A stretch of 64,000 bases of DNA. It comes from Aphrocallistes beatrix (Eukaryota > Porifera > Hexactinellida > Sceptrulophora > Aphrocallistidae). The first letter of the stretch is position 1, and every line of letters starts with the position of its first letter. The notes below the pieces were generated by a model. That model saw nothing but the letters and a program-made list of their open reading frames with translations, was not told the DNA's origin and made no database searches. The DNA is taken from positions 1 to 64,000 of the forward strand of contig OY725489.1 of NCBI GenBank assembly GCA_963281255.1, written 5' to 3'. Shown piece after piece: positions 42,778-54,200 of the stretch. A program made the position numbers and the translations under genes.

Positions 42778-43674
42778 TTAGGCGTAGGTGAGGAGCCGTG
42801 CGAGGTGTCTCCGGTACACCTCCTGCTCCTGGTTTATCTCCAGCATCTCCGCCGAGGAGCTGAGCCCCAGCGAGACGCACTCCTGGAAGAACTTGTTCCT
42901 GTCCTGCCCCAGCGAGAGGAAGGGCCGGGCGGGGTAGGATATCTCGTTCGCGTTGTAGGTGTAGGAGATGAACATGCAGACGAAGACGCTCTCCTTCACG
43001 TCCCGGATCGTGAGGAAGGTCTTGTCCTGTGCGTACCGTTCCATCAGCATGAACAGAAACACGATGTGCGACTCGCACACGAAGTTCTTGTTCGTCCACC
43101 GACAGTCCTGGAGGGACTTGTCCATGGCGATCACCCACTTGGCCACTTCGGGCGCCGTCGGCTTCAGGCACATTCCGGCGCACAGTTTCACGACGTAGCG
43201 CCCGAAGGCCTTCAGCAGGAGACCCACGTTGGACTTGTTCACGCGGGTGATTATGTTCATTTCCTGGTGGATCAGCTCCAGCTCGGTGGGCCGCGGCTTC
43301 GTGTCCGGCGGTTCCTCCGTGGGGGCCGGCACCACCGGCTTCTCCTGCTGCGCGAAGGACTGGGAGAGCGCCACAGGACACTTCTTCTGCGACTTCGAGT
43401 CCGTCCGTCCCTGCTTCAGCCCCAGCCGCGTGACGGCCACCGTGGCGAACTTCTTGATCCTGGCGTTCAGGTTCAGCTTGGAGGACGGCTGGGGGGCCGG
43501 CGCTGTGGTCCGGACGGAGTTGGAGCGCTGGGGGAGAGAGGACGGCTCGTAGAGGGGCCTGGCGTTCTGCAGCTTCTCGTACTGCTGCGCGAGGTGTCCC
43601 GTGGTGTTCGACTGAGGCAGCACTGTCTGCTCCTCGACAGTCGTGTTCACACTGACCGAGTGCGTGGATCCCAT
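42778..43674 (-). CDS. CDK5R1: CDK5 activator 1 (p35-like), 298 aa
   Basis: A regulatory subunit of cyclin-dependent kinase 5. Intronless, close to vertebrate p35 in size (307 aa). The N-terminal MGSTHSV fits the glycine-2 myristoylation pattern that anchors p35 to membranes. The C-terminal half has the p35 activation domain: TELELIHQEMNIITRVNKSN, KAFGRYVVKLC, the helix around DKSLQDCRWTNKNFVCESHI, and VFVCMFISYTYNANEISYP (p35: YFLSYSYMGNEISYP) followed by KFFQECVSLGLSSSAEMLEI. The middle is basic and Pro/Ser rich. A TATA box lies 67 bp upstream. The family is best known for neuronal roles, so finding it in a compact invertebrate genome is informative. Confidence 0.9.
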   Translation of the reverse strand: MGSTHSVSVNTTVEEQTVLPQSNTTGHLAQQYEKLQNARPLYEPSSLPQRSNSVRTTAPAPQPSSKLNLNARIKKFATVAVTRLGLKQGRTDSKSQKKCPVALSQSFAQQEKPVVPAPTEEPPDTKPRPTELELIHQEMNIITRVNKSNVGLLLKAFGRYVVKLCAGMCLKPTAPEVAKWVIAMDKSLQDCRWTNKNFVCESHIVFLFMLMERYAQDKTFLTIRDVKESVFVCMFISYTYNANEISYPARPFLSLGQDRNKFFQECVSLGLSSSAEMLEINQEQEVYRRHLARLLTYA

Positions 43675-43740
43675 TTGTATAGAAAGTATAATTTACGCTT
43701 GAGTGAATGCAAATGAATTACTAGACTGGCGGAATATTCC

Positions 43741-43748
43741 TATTTATA
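43741..43748 (-). promoter_or_regulatory. TATA box of the CDK5 activator gene
   Basis: TATAAATA on the minus strand (GCTATAAATAGG), 67 bp upstream of the start codon at 43674. Confidence 0.55.
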
Positions 43749-45147
43749 GCAAAAATAAGTAGAGCGCCTAGCGCTGCGAACCGAGCCACACAAGGCGCGC
43801 ATCTGTCGAACTGTTGTGTGCAGAGTTCGCAAGCGGCTTCTACCTTAGAACTGCGATTGTACGAGTGCCATGGTCCTATTCTCCCGAAACCGCGAACATT
43901 CCTCAGATAAAGCTACCACACGGTGAGGCAAGCGGTGGATAGGAACTTCGGGAAGTGAAGTAATATCCTAGTTACGCAATGCCAGGCAATAAATTCCCGC
44001 ATTCTAAATTCAGACATTCCTATTTGATATTACTTAACAACAGTCAGGAATGCAGTAATATTACTAGCCAGTTTTTGGGTGTTAGGTAACCTTTGGATAG
44101 AGCAGTGTTTCTCAACCTTTTTCTTCTCGCGGCACCCTTTCTAAACTTGTACCTTTCAGCGGCACCCCTTAATTTGACTTAGGGGCAGGCCAATGAACAA
44201 ATGATAGTAAAAGTGGAGATTGATTTGAATTATTACGACTTTATTATAGAATAACTAATTAATAAACTAGGAAATTATTGTGAATATTGTGTAATAAATT
44301 ATTCCAGAGGATTGTCAGAGGACACTCATCAAATTCAACATTGACAATGGTATCAATAGAAAATAAAATAAAGCAGTATGTAAGTGTGGTAAGACCTGCG
44401 GCACCCCTAGAGGAAGCAAATGGCACCCCGGTTGAGAACCACTGGGATAGATATAGTAGATTTGTGTGCTTGAGAAACGAGAAGGAATTTGTAGGGACAT
44501 TTTGAAAGGAAATTTTGTGGGTAATTATGGAATATTTTAAAAAACAACACAGACAAATATTCGACCTATCAATTGACTAATCATTCCTCCAGACGGTAGT
44601 GTAATGAATACATTTAAATTCGTAGAACAGTGCCATATTTGGTAAACTCGAAACCATTGCGGTTCCATATCATTAGTTCCAACGCGCAAAAAATAAATGA
44701 ATGAAGAATGGAACAGAAAAGAATTAAAATATTTCAGTTCTTAAGAAAGGGAACAGATTCAGAATTCAATTCCATAAGTAATGCTCATTCATGACAACGA
44801 CACCGCATAAAAGTATGTTTATGGATAATGAGAGAGAAATGGGAAGTCAGCAGATCTAAGAAGAGATATCTCTCTAATCGGAACTGAAAGCCATAACATT
44901 AAATATTCATCAACACCTGAGGAAGAGTGTATACTAAGCCTAGACGCGTCGGCAACAAATTTAGGACAAACCACCTGAAAAATCATGAATTAGAATGATA
45001 TCAACGATCTTCCAATTCATTCCCAGATCCCTTCATTAGAATAGAAACTTGTAAAAATGTCTGTACTAAGAATAGAAATGGTAATTGATAGTAGTGAGTA
45101 AATAGATGCATAGATGTACAAGCGCGTGTACAAACAAACAAACTAAT
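43749..45147. other. Spacer between the CDK5 activator and cyclin A
   Basis: No coding region was found. It contains the 342-bp hAT element described at 44103-44444. The rest is AT-rich with short open frames only. Confidence 0.5.
44103..44444. mobile_element. Non-autonomous hAT element (342 bp), family 2
   Basis: It begins CAGTGTTTCTCAACCTTTTT and ends GGTTGAGAACCACTG. An 8-bp target duplication flanks it: GGATAGAG on the left and GGATAGAT on the right (7 of 8). Subterminal GGCACCCC phrases repeat in both halves. The interior is AT-rich with no transposase. The ends are close to, but distinct from, the copies at 37660 and 50118. Confidence 0.87.
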
Positions 45148-48100
45148 CTATACGCTAACTTGCCTAGGCAAGGGCGGGCGCAGCTGGGAGACAGCTGATT
45201 TGTCAGCTGCTCGGTATTTCTCCTGGATGGCTTGCTGCTGGAGCCCGGGCGCCGATCTGAAGAGTTCGAGGAGGAGCGACCGGCACTCTTGCAGCTCTCC
45301 CCAGCTGTAGCCCGTGTGTCGCGCGAGGACTCCGCTCCAGGCGTCCAATCGGAGCGTCTCTGCCGCCACCGAGAGGGAGGCTGCTGCCACCATCGAAGGA
45401 CGGAACCTAGTGACGTTAAGGTAGCTCAGGAATGCGTAGCAACACGCTCTACATTCCAAAACGACTGAGATATAACACCGGTATTTAATTACCAATCAGG
45501 AATGGCAGAATTGGCAAGATTTAGCGGAATGCTTCGTTGGAAATTCAATTGATTTGCAATCTCGTCTTGATTGTTCCACGAAATGCAATAACCGAAATAA
45601 CTCGGAGTTCATCAAAAAATTGTTCTATTTAATTAATTATGAAATAATTTAGTAATAATTGCGATTGCAGTTTTTAGCGTTAACCTTAAATGAGTTGCTA
45701 GGCAGTGACTTTGGAATGCAATTGAGCTATTATTAGCGTACTGAACTGCCAGACGAGTTTTGGTTAGTTTGGGTGTAGAGAGGGATGCTTACTGTGAATA
45801 TTCTGGAACAAAGAAACGAGACAATGCACAGACTAATTGAGCCAATCAGAGCAATTACGAGTGACAGACAGAATATCCTGCAAATCGATTGGTTGTGACA
45901 GCCCTGCCATTCAGACAACTTCCACTGCCATCATTACTCGCAGCTCTCTTTTGTAAGGGTTTAATTCTGGGCAGCCACTGATGTCAGAGAGAAGTTATAA
46001 TTTGAATTCCTGCTACTCGCTAGGCTACTACGAACTCCGATGAACTCAGATAAACACGCCTTCTGTTAGTGATCAGTGAATCTCAGTGTTTACAAAAACA
46101 ACCAAGTTTCAGATAATTAATTAATAATAATCATAATTAGCTGACACATCTTAACAAAGAAATATTGTTTCTCACTTAATTAGAAATAGCCACAACTCAA
46201 ACTCGAACTCTCAGAATGATTGGAAACAGAGATCGCACGGCGATTCCTGAATTCTAGCAACGCAAGCTAATTAGAATTGAGTCCAGACCTTTCAAATCAT
46301 TCCTGGATATGGAGGAATGCCTAGCAACCAACTTACCGTATTGCTATGCGGTGGTTGAGTAGGGCGAGCTCACAGAGGTAGGAGAGGAGGTGTTTGAGCT
46401 GGTCGGACGCTGGATTAATTCCCCGCACAAACCTCTCCGCGAACATGTAGGCAGTGGGCGCCAGTAGGTTGAACTCCAGAGCCTGTAAACACACTTGTAA
46501 ACAAACTTATAAACAAACTTGTAAACAAACTTGTAAACAAACGAAACACAGGAAAATTCCAATACTAATTTGAGAATTCGTATTTTAATAGTAAAATTTT
46601 GAAAGAAAATGATTCGCGAAATTCTTAGATTCACGTCTGAACCTAAATTCAGCTTCAAAGCCGAACTAAGAAATATTATATTTCGCAGTGTCGCAGGGCA
46701 GACGTAGTATTCTATAAATAGACACTACACACAAACAGAAATGTAAACACAAACACAGCCGTGGATCTGAGCTGGAGTCAGCAGCTAATCATACATCAAA
46801 CGTAGGAGAACACTAATTTGAATGCAATACGTAGCAGCGTAATGAAATGGACATGATGACCAAGATGAATCAATTACCCAGCGCCACGTAACTCCACATA
46901 ACTCAGTGAGGAGATAACGTACCTAGCAACTGACATGACCTAGAAATATGTACTAATCTCACTTTCACCACACCCTTAAATTATTTGTATGAATAATGAT
47001 TTCTGTTGCGAAGGCACATTTTCAGAGATAAACGCAAATCCTAACGTCATCTCCATAAACAGAAAGTCCACTCGGCAGTAAGTGGAGAATTTCATGATTC
47101 GGCGTCAGACCGAGTTCAAACCGACTCAGACAAACTATCAGAGAATTGTAATTGAAATGTAATTATACAGATTAGCATTCCATTATGCAGCGATGGTGGC
47201 TAAGGTAATCCGATTGAAAGTGCATAGTTGATTCGGTGGAATCAGCTGATCGTGAAAGTTGATGCAAACATTACTTCATACAATTCGATAAACATTGGTA
47301 CTCTATTCGAAAATAAAACGAGAAACCCAGCAATAAATAGTCACATTCCAAGGAATTCTCATAGCAACGCATTAGAGGTGAAAGTATTCACTCAATTTCC
47401 TTTGCGAGAATCACTTTTAAAAAAATAATGATCAAATCGAAAAGAATTTCTGAAAAGGACGCGAATTTTGAAAGTCGTCTCGACACTGAATTTGATGAAT
47501 GCAAAACGAATCAAGAATTCAAACTTCCTTTCTGAGCTAAGCTTCCGATCAGCTGATAGCCCTGGCAGACCGCAGGTACCAGCTTTATCTCTACTCACCT
47601 CAGACACAAACTTAATACACTGATTCCCTACTCCCAGCAAACACACATTCGTAGCCAGCCAGTGAGCCGGAATGTAGGCTGTGTTAAGAATCATGATATA
47701 ACTGAGCTGCAGGATAACAGAACTAAGGTAGATACCACAGAGCTGAACTAGAATGTGCTATTAATAGAACGAGGGGAGGAGAGGGGAGAGGTACCTTCAG
47801 CAGTAGCGCCTCCATCCGGATGACCTGTCCCTTGGAGTAGGTGTCGTCCGTGATGAAGACGAACTCGGCCAGGTCTGGCGGGTAGATCTCCTCGAACTTG
47901 CTGGCCACGTACATGCAGCAGGTGCCCACCAGCTGCAGCTTGTTGCGGCTGACGGACATGCAGGAGAGGAACCGGTCGATGTAGTTCACGGCGAGGTACA
48001 GGGTCTGAGTGGTCATCTTGTACTCTCCCGACACCTCCACCAGCCAGTCCACCAGGATGGAGCGCATTCCTAAGGACAGGGTAGGTTGTCAGGGAGCGGT

Positions 48101-49842
48101 GGAATGCAGTGAACAGAGCTCATACCTTCGTTGATGTCCTGTTGCTTTGTGAGGTAGGCGGGGTTTGGCATGTACCGAACCTCGCAGCTACGGAGGTACC
48201 GGAATATCTCACCGGCATACTCGGGACAGTACAGATGGTCCGACGAGATCCGGTCCAGGTCCCCCAGCGGGTCCGGGATGACAGCCGGCGGAGGAGACTG
48301 CATGATGACGTCACTCTTCACAGGAGTGACCGACACCTCTGTGCTCTCCGCGAGGAGGAGCAGGTGACAAGTGGCGGGGTTGGACACATGCGTGGGGAGG
48401 AGTGGCGCTCTGTGTTGGGAAGGGAGGACACGCAAGGGATTCGGGTTCTCCTTCTCCGCCCTCTGATTGGCTAGTCTATAAATAGAACAGGGATTAGTAA
48501 AGCGGGATTAGACTGTCCATCCAGCATAAACAAACTGAACCATGGATAATGCTCTAACTGAGTATTGTATTAACTAAGATACTAATGGACCATGGATAAT
48601 GCTCTAACTGAGTATTGTATTAACTAATACACTAATAGACCATGGATAATGCTCTGAGCATTGTATTACTACGATACTAATGGACCATGGATAGCTGGAA
48701 CTCACTGGTCCGCGGTGTTCATCTTGGAGAAGGTGTGGAGGAAGGAGGTGTTGAGGCTCTGGTTCATCACGCCGCCAGCTGTCAGCAGCTGGGGCCTGTC
48801 TCCCGCGCAGCTGGCATTCTGATTGGCCGCCGCGAGGTCAGAGACAGAACTGCAGCTGGAGTCGCTGTTGGCGGCAGCTTGGGTGGGCAGCTGTCCCAGA
48901 GGACGCCGCTTCAGCTGCGGAGCTGCGAGGTGTGACTGCGACACATTTCTGGAGCTGGGAGGGGCCGGAGCTTGAGGGATGGTAGCTTTCTGGGGCTGAG
49001 GGGCGACCAAGCGACTGAGGTGTGAAGTGGCAGAGGTGCGTATACCTACACAAACACACTCAAAACCATTTGTCAATGAACACTAACATCGAGTGATACC
49101 TACCCCTGCCGTTCTGTACAGTAGGCCCAGGCCTCACACTCACAGCAGACTTTCTGTTCTCATTCTCTGAAACAGCTGGCTTTCTGTTCTCATTCCCTGA
49201 AACAGCTGACTTTCTGTTCTCGTTTCCTGAAACAGCTGGCTTTCTGTTCTCGTTTCCTGAAACAGCTGGCTTTCTGTTCTCGTTTCCTGAAACAGCTGGC
49301 TTTCTGTTCTCGTTTCCTGAAACAGCTGGCTTTCTGTTCTCGTTTCCTGAAACAGCTGGCTTTCTGTTCTCCATCACGGAGGCAGGTCTCGGCTTGAGAG
49401 CGGTAGGCTCTTGTTCTTGCTTCGCGCCTAGCGCCTTTTTCTTAGTGAACGGGTTGCTGAAGAAGCTCTTCTTCTCGCGGGCGCCGGGAAGGAGGGGGCA
49501 GTTCGGGTCCATGTTCTCCTGATTCTGCGCCGACTCCTTTCCCCGCGTCGCTGTCTTGTGTGCCGCCGACGCAGCTCTCTTCTCTCCCTTCAGATCCGCC
49601 TGCGCGCCAGTCGGCCCCTGTTTGGCCTTGTCCGTAGGGAACCCTGCGACGGAGCGCCTCACGCGAATGGTCGGCCGGGCGGGGAGGATCTTCTGGAGAG
49701 AGGTCAGCGCGCTGTGCTTCGTTCGTTTGCTCTCGCTGGTCGGAAGTCCGATCTGGTTTCCCTCCCGTTTCATCTGGCGGCCCCGGGGAAGCTGGCTCGC
49801 GAGGTTCTCCATGTTGTGCGAGCGAGTGAGCGAAATAGACAT
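45148..49842 (-). CDS. CCNA: Cyclin A, 702 aa
   Basis: Partner of CDK1/CDK2 in S phase and mitosis. Six exons: 49842-49104, 49045-48706, 48475-48126, 48069-47795, 46482-46337, 45406-45148; phases close. Cyclin box: [20 protein letters not shown] then [32 protein letters not shown] and [20 protein letters not shown]. The second fold follows: [45 protein letters not shown] and [13 protein letters not shown] at the end. [12 protein letters not shown] and the [18 protein letters not shown] type block are cyclin A hallmarks. Degradation signals: a KEN sequence (AEKENPNP) in exon 3 and an RxxL candidate (RRPLGQL) in exon 2. The N-terminus is unusually long and carries seven 10-aa [10 protein letters not shown] repeats. 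Introns 4 and 5 (1.3 and 0.93 kb) are large for this window and contain no gene. Confidence 0.95.
48538..48690. repeat. Roughly 60-bp tandem repeat in a cyclin A intron
   Basis: Two and a half copies of ACCATGGATAATGCTCTAAC followed by a TTGTATTAACTAA-type tail, nearly filling intron 2 of cyclin A. The third copy is internally shortened. Confidence 0.8.
49150..49372. repeat. 30-bp in-frame repeat in cyclin A exon 1
   Basis: Seven to eight units of CTTTCTGTTCTCGTTTCCTG plus AAACAGCTGG encode [10 protein letters not shown] on the minus strand. Central units are identical while the outer ones differ by one to three bases (GACTTT, CATTCC). Each carries CAGCTG. It expands the disordered N-terminal region without breaking the frame. 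Confidence 0.92.
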
Positions 49843-51254
49843 TGGATTACAAATAAACAAATAAAAATATTCAAATCTAAACTAGTAACAAAACTGAGTT
49901 GAAAACATATCACGCACAAGAACGGCTCAGTCGGATTATAAGTCAGTGCGAGCAGCGCCTAACAGACATTCCATTCACTTCCTTCCTTCGCCAGAACTGA
50001 ATCGAATTCACCCGAATAAATTCTGAAGCATTCAAAGATATAAAAGAATTTCTGAGCTAGGGTGAAAATACCAAAAGTTTTCGCAGCCATAACGAATAAA
50101 CTAACCAGTCTCTACACCAGCGGTTTTCAACCTTTTTGATTGTGGACCCCCTATATCAATTTTCCTATATTCTGTGGACCCCCTCCTATTAACCGTAATA
50201 ATTTCGAATCCTGTGGACCCCTGATATCTTCTGTGGACCACTAGGGGGTCCATGGACCCCAGGTTGGGAACCACTGCTCTACACCTAGCCGCCTCTTCGC
50301 AACTCATAATACGCGAAATCAAACACGTTTAATTTGAGAGTTTGTTAGATTTAGGGAATTTTATTATAAATAAATGAAACTTGAGAAATTTGGTTTAACT
50401 TTGAAGTCAATTGAGGGAGCATTATTGCCACTCATGGATATTGTCTAAGCCAGGGCGGAACATGGACCAGTGAGTCGGTGGTACAGCCGGAATATTTGAG
50501 TTCGAGGCCACGGATGTGCTAGCTATCACCGCCTGAAAGTTGCCATTCCTCCTGTCAGGATGATGCGGAGGCATTCAGAGGGAAAGGATGAGAATCTTCA
50601 AAAGTTTCAGGTTTCCTGCTAGCTTCACAACAGATGCAGGAATATCGGATTCCCGCATCTGTTGAGAAGCACAGTGGAAGATGATACTATGGCATCTGAA
50701 TGAGACTCATGATGTAACATAGTTTCAGTGATCAGGTAACCAAATTACTGAATAATCATCAGAAACGAGGCAAGAAGTTTCCTTTTTAAATTTGGGCTAA
50801 TAATTATGCAAATGTTGAACAATGTATCAAATGTAGAGCTAAGGAATGCAAATAATTGCCTGAAGTGTTTGCTATAGAGTCGGGTGCTCGTTTGAGGTGG
50901 GAGTCGAATAGATTGCACACCGCGCATTAAATATATTCGCTCCTTGAAAGACGATTAGAACACAGAACTGAGTTCAGTATTGCGGTTAGATAAATTGAAC
51001 TTATCTGTCTGGACATAACTTGGATATTTGCAATCAGACAGTTCGTCAGTCTGTCGGCACTCCCACAAACCGACACAGAAATAGTTCAGTAAAGAACTCC
51101 GCCCGCTTATCAGTTCTGAAAGATTAGTTAGGAAAGTTCATAAAATTGCCACCTCATTACTATATACACTTTTGTTAAATAAGAAAATAAAAGCACAATA
51201 AAATGCAATTAATTTACAGAATAAAACGCTCTGATGGAGGATAGGCCAGAGGAG
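49843..51254. other. Spacer between cyclin A and the phosphatase array
   Basis: No gene supported. It contains the hAT element at 50118-50276. The remainder is AT-rich, with a partly repeated phrase (GATGCAGGAATATCGGATTC and its partial inverse around 50630-50665). Confidence 0.5.
50118..50276. mobile_element. Non-autonomous hAT element (159 bp), family 1
   Basis: It begins CAGCGGTTTTCAACCTTTTT and ends GGTTGGGAACCACTG, with a perfect 8-bp target duplication CTCTACAC on both sides (50110-50117 and 50277-50284). Its interior closely matches the copy at 37660-37822, including TGTGGACCCC repeats. The perfect duplication suggests a recent insertion. Confidence 0.92.
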
Positions 51255-54200
51255 CTATAGGGAGGAGATGCAGGGGTAGGCACCCTCAGTGGGAGTTTGC
51301 GGATCGTCGTAGCTCGTTCCTTGCAGATATGAGTTTATGATTGTGTGTACGGAGATGTATTGATCCTACAGAACAAGCATAAATATAAACAAGCATGAGA
51401 ATGGATCGGATTTCACTGTTGTGTTACAACATAACATTTGCTCGTTGCAATGTTTTGATTGAGTCTCTCAGAGTTGTTGCAATTAAGCTTTGTAACAAGG
51501 ACTCCCACGAACACAGATGTTGCAGCTCTTCTGCAGTCTTATTCAGTGTTAGTTCGAATCACTGTAATTACTTATCAAAAGAATTTGCAATCAAATATTA
51601 CCGCACATTACGAAGTTGCAACTACATTGGCGCACTGGAATGCTGTGGTATTCAGTAGGAGAGTGAATGCGTGTTTAATTAATTAATTAATAATATCCAG
51701 AATCATTGCTCGACCTAGCAACAGTATTTGCTCAATGGAATTCCACACCACACTTACCAAGCTGTTGACCATGGAAGGTCTGCAGTAGCGCATGCGCTTA
51801 ATGCTCTGGAAAACGTCCACACTCTGCTCCTCCTTGATCTGGCAGACGGAGTTGTACGCGGAGATCATCACTCCTGAAGCCCCGGCGCCGTCCGCGCACT
51901 GAAGAATGACTTTGCGGTTTTTCTGCTGCAGACACTGCTCCATCTCTTGCAGCACCGTGATCAGCCTCTGCATGCTCTCAGGGGACACTTTGAACTGGCC
52001 CCCTTCCGTCCAATCCAGCAGCGTCACCAGTCTGAACTCCACCTCTGACTCGTCCGCGTTGCAGACCAGCTTCATCCTGTTGATGAGCGGGTGCTCCTGC
52101 TGGTTCTCGTTCATCAGGTTGAACCCGTCGAACTCGTGCTGCGTCATCGGCTCGGGCCAGTAGCGGATGCGGCCCTCGTCGTACTTCATCTCCTCGAACT
52201 CCTCCCGGCTGGCGAGCAGCAGGACGACCGGGGCTTCCGTCTGGAAGATGAGCTGCATCAAGTCGCGGACGGACTCGGAGACCGGGAGCTGCGTGGCGAT
52301 GAAGCTGCTGTCTCCGTAGTAGTCCTCCACGTGGCTAGCGTTGATGTAGCGGGAGCCGTTCCAGTGCCGGCCGGACAGCTCCACCCCGCAGTCGTCGTAC
52401 GGAAGCACCATCTCGCACGGGTTAATCGCTAGCGCGTCCAGCGCGCGGAAGTTCGCTCGCGTGTAGGCCTTCTCCGTCTGGAACTCCAGCTCTGCGAACT
52501 GCAGCTCGAACAGGCCGGACTCCACCTCGCAGCGGGACTGGAAGAAAATGGGGAAGTTGCTCGCGGGTACGGACGTGTCTCCCTGCAGCAGCTCCAGCAC
52601 GGCGAGGTAGATGAACCGGTACTGAGGGAACGCCTGTACCAACAGCGGCCTGTGCTCGCGTATCTCGTTCACGATGTTGAACACGCTAATGCTGCGCCCT
52701 GCATGGATTGCCTCTGACAGGTTGACCAAGGTGATGAAGGTGCCACTCCGGCCTACTCCTGCGCTACAGTGCACGCACACGGGAGATGGGGACTTCACTG
52801 CCTCGAGCTTAACCTTCTGCATGAACCGGATCAGGTCCTGCGGGAACCGGGGGGCGTCAAAGTCCGGCCAACCTACGAACTGGAAGTGTCGCACCAGCAG
52901 CTTTTCTGTCCCTGCATTGTCAGACACTGTCATCTCCCGGCACACCCACAGCTTATCCTGCTGCAGACCTACGAGGGTGACGAAAAGCGCGCCGTATCGC
53001 TCCCCGTCCCCAACTCTCTCCGGCCAGTACTGCTCGCACTTCTTCTTCTGCCCCTCCACCACCTTGGTGAGCATCACGACGGTGCAGATCTTCTCCTGCC
53101 ACAGCATGCGCCACATGTCCTCCACCGTCTCCTTCCTCGGGCCCTGCGAGGAGATGAACTCCTGCTTCACGTGGATCCCGGGGACCAGGGACGCGTTGAT
53201 GTAGTCCGACGTAGGTTCGTTCGGGATGGAATCGAGCACCACACGGGACCGGTCGTACGGCAGAATGTTCCGGTACCGGTTCTTTTCCTTCACGGCGGGA
53301 TTGGTGGCCTTGTTTGTCGGGTATCGGTACTCACTCCCGCCTAATGCGTTGTACTCCTCAGCCAAGAGGTTGTTCTCTTTCTGCCACAGCAGCTCCACCC
53401 GCGCCTTGAAATCCTCCTGCGATATTTCTTCTGAGAAGATGCCCCCCGCAGGATCAGGGGCACCGTGGGGCACAGGCTCATAAGGGGGCGGGACTGGGAC
53501 TGGGGACTTAGTCTTAGAGACCACGGGGTTGATCTCCTCATCCGTGGGGATTGATTTCGTGTATTTCCCAGAGCTTCTCCTCCTGATGCAAGTGACACAC
53601 AAGCACCACACAACTATCACAACCACGATCACGGCGAGAATTATGATGGCCAACAGACCCAAAAGGATAGGAATCAGCCAGCTGGTGTTGACTACAGGAA
53701 GTGGGGCGCTAGATGGTACAGGGGTGTTAGATGGTACAGGGGAGCTAGATGGTACAGGGGTGCTAGATGGTACAGGGGTGCTAGACGGTACAGGGGAGCT
53801 AGATGGTACAGGAGTTCTAGAGGAGACTGAAGCACTGGAGGAAGGGGCAATTATGTCTTCAGATGTTGCAGCTGATTCTGATGCACTGCTACTAACGGTG
53901 TCATCTGTGGCAGAAGTAGTGGCAGGGATGGAGAGAGAGAAATCGGAGGGAGTCGGTGTGGGCATAGGGGGAGTGGAGGTGTGAAGTGTCGAGGTGTCTG
54001 TAGCAGGTACAGAACTGGAACTAGGTGTAGAGACTACAGTGGACGTACTTAGTGAGGGGGTAGGGGTAGGGGGGTAGGAGGACGGTAGAGGTGTCACTAC
54101 GGGGGAGGAAGACAAGGATGGGGTCGAAGCAACAGGAGTGGAGACAATGGGAGCGGGAGTGGAAGATAACATCACATTCTGAACTGTATTAGAAGAGGAC

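Noticed and set aside
47392-47694. Candidate extra cyclin A exon ([14 protein letters not shown])
   Set aside because: It has acceptor- and donor-like sites, but including it would insert about 30 residues between LLLK and [10 protein letters not shown], which join perfectly without it.
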